DNA of 64,000 nt from Nitrobacter sp051535235 (GCF_051535235.1 NZ_JBPPLZ010000008.1:1-64000), one strand, 5' to 3'; counted from the stretch's first letter, positions 1 through 10,492 are shown. The notes: generated by a model not told the origin, from the letters alone. Numbers and translations are program-made.

Positions 1-99
1 GCAATCCCCGTGTTAACCGGGCGCCTGCGAGCGGCTTGGAGCCTTTAAATTTCTGTACAATGTTCCGGCCCTGATTCGAGCCAGACAAAGCCGCGCAAG

Positions 100-1017
100 A
101 TGTTCCGAACCATTGTCATAGCCGGTTTTGCGGCTTTCATTATCGCCGTCCTCGCCGCGGCGGCCTCGCCTGCGCGCGCGCAGATCGGAAATATTTTTTC
201 GGATCCCGTGCCGCGTCCGCCGGCCGCCATTCCGCGCGGGCAGGGGGCGCCCGATGACGATGAGGAAGACGTGCCGGACCTGCCTCGGCAGGGCCGCGTG
301 CTGCCGGCGCCATTGAATCCGGGGCAGGGTGTTGCGCCGCCGGGACCGGTGCAGTCCCAGCCGCTGCCTCCGCCTGGAACCACCGTGGTTCCGCAGAACG
401 CGCCCGGTGGAGTTGCAGTCGCGCCGCCTTCGTCCAATCCGACGCCAGCCCAGCCTCCGCCGCGATCGGCTCCGCCCGCGCCGGCCACGCTGCAACCGGG
501 CGACGAGGTCGTCACCGAGCCCCCGGCGCAGAAGGTCATCAACAAGAAGGCTGTCTTTTCCGGCCTCGACAAGATCACCGGCCGCATCATCCACTTCGAC
601 GAGGAGGTCGGAGAAACCGTGCAGTTCGGCGCGCTGCGGGTGAAGACCGACGCCTGCTACACGCGCCCGGCGACCGAAGCCGCAAACATCGACGCCTTCG
701 TGGAGGTCGACGAGATCACTCTCCAGGGCGAGGTGAAGCGGATCTTCTCCGGCTGGATGTTCGCGGCGAGCCCCGGGCTGCACGGCGTCGAGCATCCGAT
801 CTATGACGTCTGGCTGACCGACTGCAAGGATCCCGAAACGACGGTCGTCAACGCGCAGCCGGATCCGCCGAAGCCGGCGGCCCCGCCGCCCGCCAAGCGA
901 ACGCCGCGACAATCCACGCGCCAGCCGCGCCAGCCAGCGCCGCCTCCGCAACCGGCGCCACCGCCGCCGCAGCAGCAGCAGCGCAGCAATCCGTTCTTTC
1001 CCCCGTTCGGGCGATAA
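100..1017 (+). CDS. Exported DUF2155 domain protein
   Basis: The 305-residue product begins with a clear signal peptide (hydrophobic residues about 5-25, cleavage likely after ARA near residue 27). A Pro-rich linker (about 35-150) leads to the DUF2155 core at about residues 150-248, recognisable from AVFSGLDKITGRI through YDVWLTDC, with one cysteine in TDACYTRP and another in the terminal WLTDC. The C-terminal tail is Pro/Gln-rich low complexity. The protein should be periplasmic or envelope-associated; the biochemical role of DUF2155 is not known. In related alphaproteobacteria the gene usually sits near accC and aat, and aat lies about 2 kb away here on the other strand. The family call is firm, the function open. 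Confidence 0.88.
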   Translation: MFRTIVIAGFAAFIIAVLAAAASPARAQIGNIFSDPVPRPPAAIPRGQGAPDDDEEDVPDLPRQGRVLPAPLNPGQGVAPPGPVQSQPLPPPGTTVVPQNAPGGVAVAPPSSNPTPAQPPPRSAPPAPATLQPGDEVVTEPPAQKVINKKAVFSGLDKITGRIIHFDEEVGETVQFGALRVKTDACYTRPATEAANIDAFVEVDEITLQGEVKRIFSGWMFAASPGLHGVEHPIYDVWLTDCKDPETTVVNAQPDPPKPAAPPPAKRTPRQSTRQPRQPAPPPQPAPPPPQQQQRSNPFFPPFGR

Positions 1018-1214
1018 TCCTGAAAGCCTCAACGACGGTTGGCCGGCCGGGAAGAAAATTCCCGGCGGCGTTCTCGTGATGTGTTCGTTGCTATAACGAT
1101 TCATTCGCATTTGAGAACCTATTGTTCCCGTCGGCCCGTTATCGTCGGCGATTCGAAAAATTGCTGATCATCCCCATCGGTGCCGCAGCCAATAATTTTC
1201 CGGAGCTACTTACG

Positions 1215-2972
1215 ATGCGTTTCATCGAAAATCTGCGAATCGGCACAAAGCTCGCAATCACGTCGGTGCTCAGCATCATCATGGTTGTCGCGTTGATCTA
1301 TGTTCAGATGAACGGTAGCGATGCGGTGCGCCAGGCCAACGAGAGAGCGGAAACCCAGAATCTGCTCGCGATGAAAGGCATCGAAGCGAAATCCTCGACT
1401 CGCGGCATGATGATCGGAGTCCGTGATATTCGTCTCGCAAGCACGCCGGCGCAGTTGCTGGCCGCCCAGGAAGACGTCCTCAATCATTACAAGGCGGCAC
1501 GGGGATTCATCGGCGAAGCCATCACGCTTTCGAAGTCGGCTGAAAATCTTGCGAGACTCGAGAAGATGAACCAGCTTGCCGATCATTATATGAACAATGG
1601 GGCCAAGCCGATTGCCGCGGTTCGCGGCGAATTGCTGGAGATCGAAGCGAAGCAGGGCGCCGACATGAAGGCCGACGCCGGCGCGCGGCTTGCCAGGCTT
1701 GGGAATGAGGCTGTTCGGCTGACGAAGGAAGTCGCCCTCCCCGCGGCGAAGGAGCTGTCCGAAGTTTCGGAAAAGGTCGTCAAATTCGCCATTGGGCGCG
1801 TTGAAAAGGAGAAAGCAGCGGCGGCACGGGAAGAAGCCTCCGCCCAACGGATGTCCATGATATTTGGTGGCGTGGTTGCACTACTGCTGATCGGCGCCTG
1901 CATCCTGTCGATCGTCACGATCGCCAAACCGATCTCGGCGCTGACCAAATCCATGCTGGAACTGGCGGAAGGCAATTTCTCGGTCGTGCTGCCCGGGCTT
2001 GGCCGCAAGGACGAAGTCGGCAACGTTGCCGCTGCCGTCGAGAGGTTCAAGGTCGTGTCCGAGCAGAAGGCTCGCGAGGAGGCCGAAGCGAAGCGGAAGC
2101 AGGACGAGATTGCCGCCCAGCAGCGGAAGGCCGACATGATCAGGCTGGCCGACTCGTTCGAAGCCGCCGTCGGCGAGATCGTCGAAACAGTCGCGTCCGC
2201 CTCGACCGAACTGGAAGCCTCGGCCAGCACTCTGACGTCCACGGCCGAGCGGGCCCAGCACGTGACGACAACGGTTGCGGCCGCTTCCGAGGAAGCGTCG
2301 ACCAACGTCCATTCAGTCGCCGCCGCAACCGAAGAGTTGGCGTCGTCCGTCACCGAGATTGGCCGTCAGGTGCAGGAATCAGCGCGCATCGCCAATGAAG
2401 CGGTCGACCAGGCCCGCAAGACCAACGATCGCGTCGGCGAACTGTCTCGCGCCGCGGGCCGCATAGGAGACGTCGTTGAGCTGATCAACACAATCGCAGG
2501 TCAGACAAACCTGCTTGCCCTCAACGCCACCATCGAGGCGGCCCGGGCGGGCGAGGCTGGCAGGGGCTTTGCGGTGGTTGCTTCCGAGGTGAAGGCGCTC
2601 GCCGAGCAGACCGCGAAAGCCACCGGCGAGATCGGTCAGCAAATCTCGGGCATCCAGGCCGCGACGCAGCATTCGGTCGACGCCATCAAGGAGATCGGCG
2701 GCACGATCGAGAAGCTCTCGGAGATTGCCTCGATCATTGCGGCCGCGGTGGAAGAACAAGGGGCCGCGACGCAGGAAATCTCGCGGAACGTTCAGCAGGC
2801 CTCGCAAGGGACCCAGCAGGTATCGTCCAACATCGCCGACGTCCAGCGCGGTGCAACGGAGACCGGCTCGGCTTCATCACAGGTGTTGTCGGCCGCTCAG
2901 TCCCTGTCCAGCGACGGCAACCGGCTGAAGCTCGAAGTCGGGAAATTTCTGAACTCGGTTCGAGCGGCGTAA
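1215..2972 (+). CDS. Methyl-accepting chemotaxis protein
   Basis: This is a transmembrane chemoreceptor of about 585 residues. The start at 1215 (MRFIENLRIGTKLAI) is chosen over an upstream in-frame codon at 1122 because it places TM1 at residues 13-33 as usual. A helical periplasmic sensor with no obvious named fold follows, then TM2 (about 215-238), HAMP, and the signalling hairpin with the family hallmark INTIAGQTNLLALNATIEAA (about residues 427-446). The C terminus (LNSVRAA) lacks the NWETF-type CheR/CheB tether, so it probably relies on other receptors for adaptation. No che genes are present in the window, so its partners are elsewhere. Confidence 0.93.
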   Translation: MRFIENLRIGTKLAITSVLSIIMVVALIYVQMNGSDAVRQANERAETQNLLAMKGIEAKSSTRGMMIGVRDIRLASTPAQLLAAQEDVLNHYKAARGFIGEAITLSKSAENLARLEKMNQLADHYMNNGAKPIAAVRGELLEIEAKQGADMKADAGARLARLGNEAVRLTKEVALPAAKELSEVSEKVVKFAIGRVEKEKAAAAREEASAQRMSMIFGGVVALLLIGACILSIVTIAKPISALTKSMLELAEGNFSVVLPGLGRKDEVGNVAAAVERFKVVSEQKAREEAEAKRKQDEIAAQQRKADMIRLADSFEAAVGEIVETVASASTELEASASTLTSTAERAQHVTTTVAAASEEASTNVHSVAAATEELASSVTEIGRQVQESARIANEAVDQARKTNDRVGELSRAAGRIGDVVELINTIAGQTNLLALNATIEAARAGEAGRGFAVVASEVKALAEQTAKATGEIGQQISGIQAATQHSVDAIKEIGGTIEKLSEIASIIAAAVEEQGAATQEISRNVQQASQGTQQVSSNIADVQRGATETGSASSQVLSAAQSLSSDGNRLKLEVGKFLNSVRAA

Positions 2973-3029
2973 AGACACTGCTGGCGCCGGGGCGCGCAAA
3001 GGCGTCCCGGCGAGACAGATCCCGAGATG

Positions 3030-3707
3030 TCACGGGCGGCTGGCGATGATCCCGAGCGCGTCCGCGCCGGGCACCGGCCGGTCGAGCGGCAGGGCTCCGA
3101 AATCGGCGCGGTTTTCCAGCGCAACATCCAGCAGCATCCGGTAACGCCTGCGCGGGATTTCGATCGCGCCGAAACCGCGCAGATGATCGGTCACGAATTG
3201 CGTGTCGAGCAGCACGAAGCCGCCCGCGATCAGCCGGGCGACCAGATGCACCAGCGCGACTTTTGAGGCGTCGCGCACGACATGGAACATGCTTTCGCCA
3301 AAAAAGGCCCGGCCCAGCCTGACACCGTAGAGGCCGCCCGCGAGTTCGCCTCCCTGCCAGACTTCGACGCTGTGACAGTGGCCGAGTTCATGCAAGGCGA
3401 TGTAGAGTTCGCGGATGCGGCGGTTGATCCAGGTATTGTCGCGGCCTGGTTGCGGCGCGGCGCAGCCGTCGATGACCGCCTTGAAGGCGGTATCGATCGT
3501 TACGGTGAAACTGTCCGATCGCACCGTGCGCGCGAGCCGCGACGGGACTCGGAAACCTTCGAGCGGGATCACGCCGCGCATCTTCGGTTCGACCCAGAAC
3601 AGCGTCGGATCGTCGACGCTTTCCGCCATCGGGAAAATGCCGCAGGCGTAGGCGCGCAACAGCAACTCGGGCGTGATCTCGGAAGCTGCGGTGTCGCGGG
3701 ACATCAT
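3030..3707 (-). CDS. aat: Leucyl/phenylalanyl-tRNA--protein transferase
   Basis: The 225-residue protein is a full-length Aat, which transfers Leu or Phe from aminoacyl-tRNA to proteins with N-terminal Arg/Lys and so creates N-degrons for ClpS/ClpAP in the cytoplasm. Family signatures include LLLRAYACGIFPMAES near the N terminus, the FWVEPKMRG segment, and GGLYGVRLGRAFFGESMFH in the GNAT-like core. Two adjacent ATG codons mark the start; the outer one is used. The 3' end converges on the chemoreceptor gene. It is separated from accC by a signalling operon, whereas in many relatives accC and aat are close neighbours. Confidence 0.96.
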   Translation of the reverse strand: MMSRDTAASEITPELLLRAYACGIFPMAESVDDPTLFWVEPKMRGVIPLEGFRVPSRLARTVRSDSFTVTIDTAFKAVIDGCAAPQPGRDNTWINRRIRELYIALHELGHCHSVEVWQGGELAGGLYGVRLGRAFFGESMFHVVRDASKVALVHLVARLIAGGFVLLDTQFVTDHLRGFGAIEIPRRRYRMLLDVALENRADFGALPLDRPVPGADALGIIASRP

Positions 3708-3788
3708 GCGCCTTATAGCAGAGCTGGAGCACCGCCGGGCCGATAATCTGCGAGAATACGCGGAGGACGCGTTTTACCGCAAGCCGGC

Positions 3789-4877
3789 TCAGGCCGCGGT
3801 GGCTGGCGTGAGTTTTGCGGCCGGTGACATCTCGCGCGGGAACCGCAGCACGATCCGCGTTCCGGCATGGGTGAGATCGCGTTCGGTCTGGGCGTCGAGT
3901 TTCTGCGCCATCGCTGAAACAATCCGCTGGCCCATTCCGGTCGAGCGCGGATCGGCTTTTGCATTGAGGCCGACGCCGTTGTCTGCGATCGAAAGCTCAA
4001 TGTCGCCGCCGTCGATCGCCAGTTCAACGTGGATCGGACCGGGACCGTCCGGATATGCGTATTTGACCGCGTTCATCACCAGTTCGTTGACGATGATACC
4101 AATCGCGACGGCGCGATCCGGGTCGATCTCGATGGGTTCCGCCTTCAGATCGAGACGCGACATCCGGTTGCCCTCGGTGGAGCGCCGGAGATCCTCGAGC
4201 AGCGCTTCAAGATACTGGTTCAGCAGCACGCTCTTCAGATCGTGCGAGGTGTAGAGGCGCCGATGCACCTGCGCCACCGCCGCCACGCGCCCCATCGCGC
4301 TGCTGAGCGCAACCTTGATGTTTTCGTCGGGACTGGAGTTGGCCTGCAGGTGCAGCAGCGAGGCGATGATCTGCAGGCTGTTGCCGATGCGGTGGTTGAC
4401 CTCGCGCAGCAGCACCTCGCGCTCGCTCGCCAGTGCCGCATAGCGATCGCGCGAGGCGCGGACTTCGGCCTCGGCCTGGTCGCGCGCTTTCCGGATGTGA
4501 GCCTGCCGGATCGCCACTTCGGCCGCGACCCCCAGCAGGGGAACGAACTCGCCGAGCGTGTCCTTGACGAGATAGTCGGCGGCGCCGGCCTTGAGCGCGG
4601 TCACGGCGATCTTGGAGTCCTGCGACGCGGTAACGAACACGACCGGCGGCGCGTCGGGGATTGCCTGAATCCGTTTCAGCGTCTCCAGCCCGTCGAGACC
4701 GGGCATATATTGATCGAGCGCGATCACATCGATGCCGCCCTGCGCGATGCGTGCAAGCCCGGATTCACCGTCGAGCGCGTGCTCCACGCAAAATCCATGG
4801 CGCGTCAGGCCGCGCTGGACCAGCCGGGCCAGCGTCTTGTCATCGTCAACGTAAAGAAGGGTTGGCTTGGCGCTCAT
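3789..4877 (-). CDS. Response regulator-HisKA_2/HWE histidine kinase hybrid
   Basis: The start at 4877 (MSAKPTLLYVDDDK) overlaps the stop of the upstream regulator by 4 bases (ATGA), so translation is coupled. The 362-residue product has an N-terminal receiver domain (phospho-acceptor Asp in ALDQYMPGLDG), a short coiled coil (about 130-165), then an HWE/HisKA_2 kinase with LLREVNHRIGNSLQIIASLL as the phospho-His box and an HATPase_c domain with VNELVMNAVKYAYP (N box) and DNGVGL. The predicted role is a cytoplasmic kinase controlled by phosphorylation of its own receiver; such proteins often act in general stress or light/redox phosphorelays. The output target is not visible in the window. Confidence 0.9.
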   Translation of the reverse strand: MSAKPTLLYVDDDKTLARLVQRGLTRHGFCVEHALDGESGLARIAQGGIDVIALDQYMPGLDGLETLKRIQAIPDAPPVVFVTASQDSKIAVTALKAGAADYLVKDTLGEFVPLLGVAAEVAIRQAHIRKARDQAEAEVRASRDRYAALASEREVLLREVNHRIGNSLQIIASLLHLQANSSPDENIKVALSSAMGRVAAVAQVHRRLYTSHDLKSVLLNQYLEALLEDLRRSTEGNRMSRLDLKAEPIEIDPDRAVAIGIIVNELVMNAVKYAYPDGPGPIHVELAIDGGDIELSIADNGVGLNAKADPRSTGMGQRIVSAMAQKLDAQTERDLTHAGTRIVLRFPREMSPAAKLTPATAA

Positions 4878-5314
4878 GGGGTGGTCCCGGGAACCTGGAT
4901 GATGGAGAAGAACAGACCGAGTTGCCGGATTGCGTTGGCGAAACTCTCGTAGTTCACCGGCTTGGTGATGTAGACGTTGCATCCGAGTTCGTAGCACCGC
5001 TTGATCTCCTGGGAATCGTCGGTCGTCGTCAACACGACCACCGGTGCGCATTTCAGGTGTTTATGTTCCTTCACCTGCCGCAGGATATCTATCCCGGTCA
5101 TGTCAGGCAGATTGAGATCGAGCAGGATCAGCAGCGTCTCTCCCTTGTGAGGCGGCCCGTTGCCGTTCGCACCGAACAGGTAGTTAAGGGCGTCTGTACC
5201 GTTCCTGAACGGCTTGATCTCATTGTTGACACCGGAACGCCGTATGTTGCGCTCGATGAGCCGGGCGTGACCTTCATCATCCTCGATCATGATGATGACG
5301 ACTGGTTTACTCAT
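4874..5314 (-). CDS. Rcp1-like single-domain response regulator
   Basis: The 146-residue protein consists of one receiver domain and no output domain: acidic pocket EDDEGH near the N terminus, phospho-acceptor Asp in LLDLNLPDMTG, switch Thr in VVVLTTTDD and conserved Lys in YITKPV. The sequence style (an insertion around YLFGANGN, long alpha4) matches Rcp1-type regulators that partner with phytochrome-like kinases. The start at 5314 (MSKPVVIIMI) is preferred because it overlaps the stop of the upstream kinase by 4 bases; its own stop overlaps the next start the same way. It is probably a phosphate shuttle between the two flanking kinases, which is an inference from gene order. Confidence 0.93.
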   Translation of the reverse strand: MSKPVVIIMIEDDEGHARLIERNIRRSGVNNEIKPFRNGTDALNYLFGANGNGPPHKGETLLILLDLNLPDMTGIDILRQVKEHKHLKCAPVVVLTTTDDSQEIKRCYELGCNVYITKPVNYESFANAIRQLGLFFSIIQVPGTTP

Positions 5315-6903
5315 GATTGCTTGTCCCGATTGATGCCTGTCCATGTGGTGGGAAGGGTAACAGTAAATGTGCTTCCGTGGCCAAGTTCCGAGGCCACGGA
5401 CATGGTCCCGCCGAGCTTGCGGACCAGCGCGCGGACGTGCGCAAGGCCAATGCCCTGGCCCGGCCGATCCTGTGCGCCGGCGCGCCGGAACAGGTCGAAG
5501 ATTCGCTGGTGATCCTTCGGATCGATGCCGCGGCCGTTATCAGCCACTTCAAAAACAGCAAATCCGAGCTTGCGTCGGCCGCGGATGGCGATATCGCCGG
5601 GAACGCCGGGTTTGAGATATTTCAGCGCATTGTCGATCAAATTGGAGAAAATCTGCTCCATGGCAAGGCGGTCGCTGACGATATCCGGCAGCGGCTCGAC
5701 CCGGATTTCGGCGTCGGCCTCGGCGGCCTGATGCGCCATGGTCGACGCAATGTTCTCGATCAAGTCGCGCATGGCGATCTGATCGGGGTAGAATTCGCGC
5801 CGCCCCTCGCGGGTTAGGTTGAGGATCGCGCTGATCAGCCGATCCATCTTGGCGATCGACGACTTGATGAAGCCGAGAGCCTCGGCGAAGTCCTGCGACA
5901 ATTGTTTGTCCGATTCTTCCAGAACCGGTTCGACCTCGGTGACCGTCTCGTCGGCAGCCGGAGGCGGAGCGCCGTCCGGCCGGCTCAAGGTCGCGATACG
6001 TTTGAAGATGTCGCCGCGCAGTTCGTCGAGTTCGCTGGTGAAGCCCATGATGTTGACCAGAGGCGAGCGCAGATCGTGGCTGACGATATAAGCAAAGCGC
6101 TGGATTTCGTCATTGGCCTCGCGAAGGTCAGTGGTGCGTTTCTCCACGGTGGATTCGAGGTTGAGATAGTTGTCGCGCAACTGGCTTTCAGCCACGTCGC
6201 GCGCCCGGCTCGACCGGCGCACCAGGAAAATCGACGTTCCCGCGAAAACCACGATCAGCCCGGACCCGATACTGGTGACGGCGGCCGAGAGCGACTGGCT
6301 GGCATCGGCCGACTTGACCCGAGCCGCGAACAAACGGTCTTCCTCGGCCCGCATGTCGTTGGCGAGGTCGCGGATCTGACCCATGACATCGCGGGTGGCT
6401 TCCTGGCGGGCCATTTCGGTCGCTTCGGCGAGCCGGTTCGTCTGCACGAGCTCGATGCTGTGCCGCAATTGCGCGATCCGCTGATTGGTCTGGGGGACGA
6501 TCTGGTCGAGGAGCTGCTGCTGATAGGGGTTGTCGATGGTCAGCGCTCTCAGCCGTTCGAAACTCGCGGGAATCTGGGTCGCGGCTTCCTCGAACGCGTT
6601 TCGAAATTCCGCGCGCTGCGTGAGCAGAAAGCCGCGCTGTGCGCTCTCGGCCCGCCGCATCTGCAATTGGGTGAGCGAGATTTCGTTCTCGACCTCCATG
6701 CTGTGCAGGGCCGAGCCGGCGTCTTTGCGCGCCTTGTTGACGAGATAGACGGAGGTCGCGCTGATAAGGGTCAGAACCACCAGTCCTGCAGCCAACAGAA
6801 CGATCTGGCCGAACGCGTGAGGCCATGACCGGCCGGGGCTTGACGCCACAAGATGGTGCTCAGCCTCGGTCAATAATATAGCGTCCCCCCCGCACGGTTT
6901 CAT
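5311..6903 (-). CDS. CHASE3-domain membrane histidine kinase
   Basis: The 530-residue sensor kinase is the first gene of a three-gene operon on the minus strand. TM1 is at about residues 32-54, followed by a CHASE3-type all-helical periplasmic sensor (about 60-200), TM2 (about 207-228), a coiled coil, HisKA with the H box FAYIVSHDLRSPLVNIMGF, and HATPase_c (FSNLIDNALKYL, DNGRGI, GQGIGLAHVRALV). An Ala/Pro-rich insert (about 290-315) interrupts the dimerisation helices just after the H box. The layout resembles cyanobacteriochrome/phytochrome output kinases paired with Rcp1 regulators, but there is no photosensory GAF/PHY domain here; the signal is unknown. Confidence 0.92.
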   Translation of the reverse strand: MKPCGGDAILLTEAEHHLVASSPGRSWPHAFGQIVLLAAGLVVLTLISATSVYLVNKARKDAGSALHSMEVENEISLTQLQMRRAESAQRGFLLTQRAEFRNAFEEAATQIPASFERLRALTIDNPYQQQLLDQIVPQTNQRIAQLRHSIELVQTNRLAEATEMARQEATRDVMGQIRDLANDMRAEEDRLFAARVKSADASQSLSAAVTSIGSGLIVVFAGTSIFLVRRSSRARDVAESQLRDNYLNLESTVEKRTTDLREANDEIQRFAYIVSHDLRSPLVNIMGFTSELDELRGDIFKRIATLSRPDGAPPPAADETVTEVEPVLEESDKQLSQDFAEALGFIKSSIAKMDRLISAILNLTREGRREFYPDQIAMRDLIENIASTMAHQAAEADAEIRVEPLPDIVSDRLAMEQIFSNLIDNALKYLKPGVPGDIAIRGRRKLGFAVFEVADNGRGIDPKDHQRIFDLFRRAGAQDRPGQGIGLAHVRALVRKLGGTMSVASELGHGSTFTVTLPTTWTGINRDKQS

Positions 6904-6995
6904 GCCTGGCCATTGCTCAAACGCTTGAGGGGGCGGCCGGTTCCCCTATCTCATGATTTTTTCAAACCGGGAGGTGGGGACTCCGGGAGGAATGG

Positions 6996-8351
<1,356 letters not shown>

Positions 8352-8360
8352 CTTTGACCC

Positions 8361-8413
8361 GTGTCCCGGATGCGATGCAGCGCATCACATCGTGCTGCGC
8401 CGCGCCCGGGACG
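8361..8413. repeat. REP-like intergenic palindrome between accB and accC
   Basis: An imperfect inverted repeat sits in the accB-accC gap: GTGTCCCGGATGCG on the left, a central GCAGCGC...GCTGCGC pairing, and CGCCCGGGACGC on the right. The architecture (GTGTCCCGG ... CCGGGAC) is a common dispersed palindrome of bradyrhizobial genomes. In the mRNA it would form a strong hairpin between the two cistrons and could set their ratio by stabilising or attenuating the transcript; that role is inference. Confidence 0.6.
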
Positions 8414-8442
8414 CTTGAAATCGTCTGGCGATGCGGCCTGCA

Positions 8443-8934
8443 TCATTCGATGATGACCAGCGGCTCGCCGAACTCGACCGGCTGGCCATCCTCGACGAGA
8501 ATCTGCGTGACCGTACCGGCCCGCGGCGACGGAATCTGGTTCATCGTCTTCATGGCCTCGACGATCAGCAGCGTCTGGCCCACGGTGATCTTGGAGCCGA
8601 CCTCGATGAAGGGCTTGGCGCCCGGCTCGGACGACCAATAGGCCGTACCGACCATGGGTGAGGGGACCATCCCCGGGTGTTTGCTGACGTCGGCGGTGCC
8701 GGAAGCCGGCGCGACGACAGGCATCGGCGTGGTCGCAGCCTGATAGTTCGCGGGCATTGCCGTGCCCACTGTGATGTTGCGTGCGACACGTACCCGAAGT
8801 CCGTCGCGCTCGATCTCGATTTCGGTGAGCTTGGTCTCATCCAGAAGCGCGGCGAGCTCGCGGATCACCTCGCTTTCCTCGCGTCGTCCGTCACCGGTTT
8901 TGGGTTTTGCTGCGTCTCCAGGCTGCGGCGCCAT
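8443..8934 (-). CDS. accB: Acetyl-CoA carboxylase biotin carboxyl carrier protein
   Basis: The 163-residue BCCP has an N-terminal helical segment (EESEVIRELAALLDETKLTE), an Ala/Pro-rich linker (about 60-85) and a C-terminal biotinyl domain ending at residue 163. The biotin-accepting lysine is in the VEAMKTMN motif (about residue 128). A thumb-like segment (WSSEPGAKPFIEVGSKITVG) identifies the acetyl-CoA carboxylase type. It lies between aroQ (42 bp upstream) and accC, an arrangement widespread in alphaproteobacteria, and is probably co-transcribed with both. Confidence 0.96.
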   Translation of the reverse strand: MAPQPGDAAKPKTGDGRREESEVIRELAALLDETKLTEIEIERDGLRVRVARNITVGTAMPANYQAATTPMPVVAPASGTADVSKHPGMVPSPMVGTAYWSSEPGAKPFIEVGSKITVGQTLLIVEAMKTMNQIPSPRAGTVTQILVEDGQPVEFGEPLVIIE

Positions 8935-8976
8935 GTTCTCGATCCGAAACTTTCTCTGTGGGATGACGCTGATACG

Positions 8977-9447
8977 TCAGGATTTGACTTTCTCGCCGGA
9001 CTTCACCGCGCCGATCCTGGCGGCAAGGCCGTCGATGGCGAGCCGGTAGCCGTCGATTCCGAAGCCGCAAAGGCTCGCAAAGGCGGCGCTTGCCGTGAAG
9101 GAATGGTGGCGGAAGGCCTCGCGCGCATGGATGTTGCTGATGTGGACCTCGACGGTGGGGATACCCGCCGCGACCAGCGCATCGTGAAGGGCAATCGAGG
9201 TGTGCGAGTAGCCGCCGGCATTGATGACGATGCCGGCCGCCCGCTTCGCATGAGCGTCGTGGATGAAGTCGATCAGTTCGCCCTCGCGATTGGACTGTCG
9301 GCAATCCGCGGTCAGTCCGAAGCAAGCAGCCGTGTCGGCGCAGAGCTTTTCGACGTCCGCAAGGGTGGCGCGGCCATAGATTTCCGGCTCCCGGGTCCCG
9401 AGCATATTGAGGTTCGGGCCGTTGAGCACGTAAATAGTCTTGGCCAT
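8977..9447 (-). CDS. aroQ: Type II 3-dehydroquinate dehydratase
   Basis: The 156-residue enzyme of the shikimate pathway dehydrates 3-dehydroquinate to 3-dehydroshikimate. The start at 9447 gives the family-typical N terminus MAKTIYVLNGPNLNMLGTRE; an upstream in-frame extension to 9555 has no family match. The type II signatures are the catalytic lid region (NLNMLGTREPEIYG), the substrate-binding INAGGYSHTSIAL and the catalytic His in VEVHISNIHARE. Type II enzymes are dodecameric. It is the first gene of the aroQ-accB-accC group. Confidence 0.96.
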   Translation of the reverse strand: MAKTIYVLNGPNLNMLGTREPEIYGRATLADVEKLCADTAACFGLTADCRQSNREGELIDFIHDAHAKRAAGIVINAGGYSHTSIALHDALVAAGIPTVEVHISNIHAREAFRHHSFTASAAFASLCGFGIDGYRLAIDGLAARIGAVKSGEKVKS

Positions 9448-9709
9448 CTGAAATCCCGAAAGCGGTCGTTCCGGCGCCATGGGCCGAAGTTTCGGGTCGT
9501 TATATGTAACAAGAGAGCCAAGGGGAAGCCTGAACGCTCTCGCATTCGGTTTCAAAGACCTCGCTTTTTTCGTGAAACGCGAGGCAGAACATACGGAAAT
9601 TGCTTGTTAACCAAGGCCGGGAGCACGAACTGGCACGAAAAAGGGGGGCGATCCGGCCGCCGCGGGGCCAGGATTGGCCCCGCTCGTGCGCTGTGTGAAG
9701 GATTCCTGA

Positions 9710-10492
9710 TCAGGCCTGCAGAACCGCGACGATCTCGAAGGTCCGTGGATCGACGACAATGATCTCGTCACGAACCAGGAAGAATTCATAGCCGCGCCAA
9801 CTCGGGTAGATGTCGACGATCTCCGTCGGCAACGGATGGAAGCTCACCGTTCGCGGCACTCGCGTTCCGACAGCGATCGAGAAATTGACGTTCGTCGTCG
9901 GTTGCACGTGCTGATTCCTGATGACGGTCGTGATCCTGGTGCGCTGTTCCGTGGAAAGCTTGGCGCCGGAACCGGCCTGACCCGTCGTCGTGGTCGATGA
10001 TTTGTTGGTGTCCGCTGCGTTCCGCGAGGAATCGGACTTCATTCCGTTGCGCTCTTCAGCATTTCGGTTGTGATCCATTCTTCCATTGCGGTCTTCAGTT
10101 CGCTGGTTCCGCTCCTCGCTCTTTCCGTTGCGATCCTCGGCACGCATGCCCTTGTCGGACTTGCCCGACTCATTGCGCTCCGAGCGCATGCCCTTGGAGT
10201 GGTCGTTGCCCGCGCCACCTTTGCCGGACTCTTCGGCGGATCTTTCGTTCTTCATCTTGCCGGGGTGGGTGTCCTGCGCACGCTGTCTGGACGTGCCTGC
10301 GCGGCCCGTGCCTTCATTCGACATGCCGCTATCGGAGCCGCGGCCTTGTTCCGTCGAGGGTGCGCTTTGCTGCATGGTCGATCCACCACTGCCGCCACCC
10401 TCTCGGCCCATGCCAGTTCCTTGCGCGTAGGCGAATCCCGTTCCGGCGATCAGCGCCGCAGCCGCCGTCGATAGAAGAAAGTGTTTGGTCAT
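9710..10492 (-). CDS. Exported DUF1236 protein with Arg/Asn/Glu-rich repeats
   Basis: The start at 10492 follows a good GAGGAG ribosome site and yields a signal peptide (MTKHFLLSTAAAALIAGTGF, cleavage after YAQ). Residues about 25-165 are low complexity, with degenerate tandem units built on ERN/DRNG (for example GKSEERNQRTEDRNGR). The C-terminal 90 residues form the DUF1236 region, starting near STEQRTRITTVIR and ending IIVVDPRTFEIVAVL. Such proteins are periplasmic or surface-exposed in bradyrhizobia and have no known enzyme activity. The highly charged middle suggests an extended, possibly stress-protective linker; this is inference. Confidence 0.85.
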   Translation of the reverse strand: MTKHFLLSTAAAALIAGTGFAYAQGTGMGREGGGSGGSTMQQSAPSTEQGRGSDSGMSNEGTGRAGTSRQRAQDTHPGKMKNERSAEESGKGGAGNDHSKGMRSERNESGKSDKGMRAEDRNGKSEERNQRTEDRNGRMDHNRNAEERNGMKSDSSRNAADTNKSSTTTTGQAGSGAKLSTEQRTRITTVIRNQHVQPTTNVNFSIAVGTRVPRTVSFHPLPTEIVDIYPSWRGYEFFLVRDEIIVVDPRTFEIVAVLQA

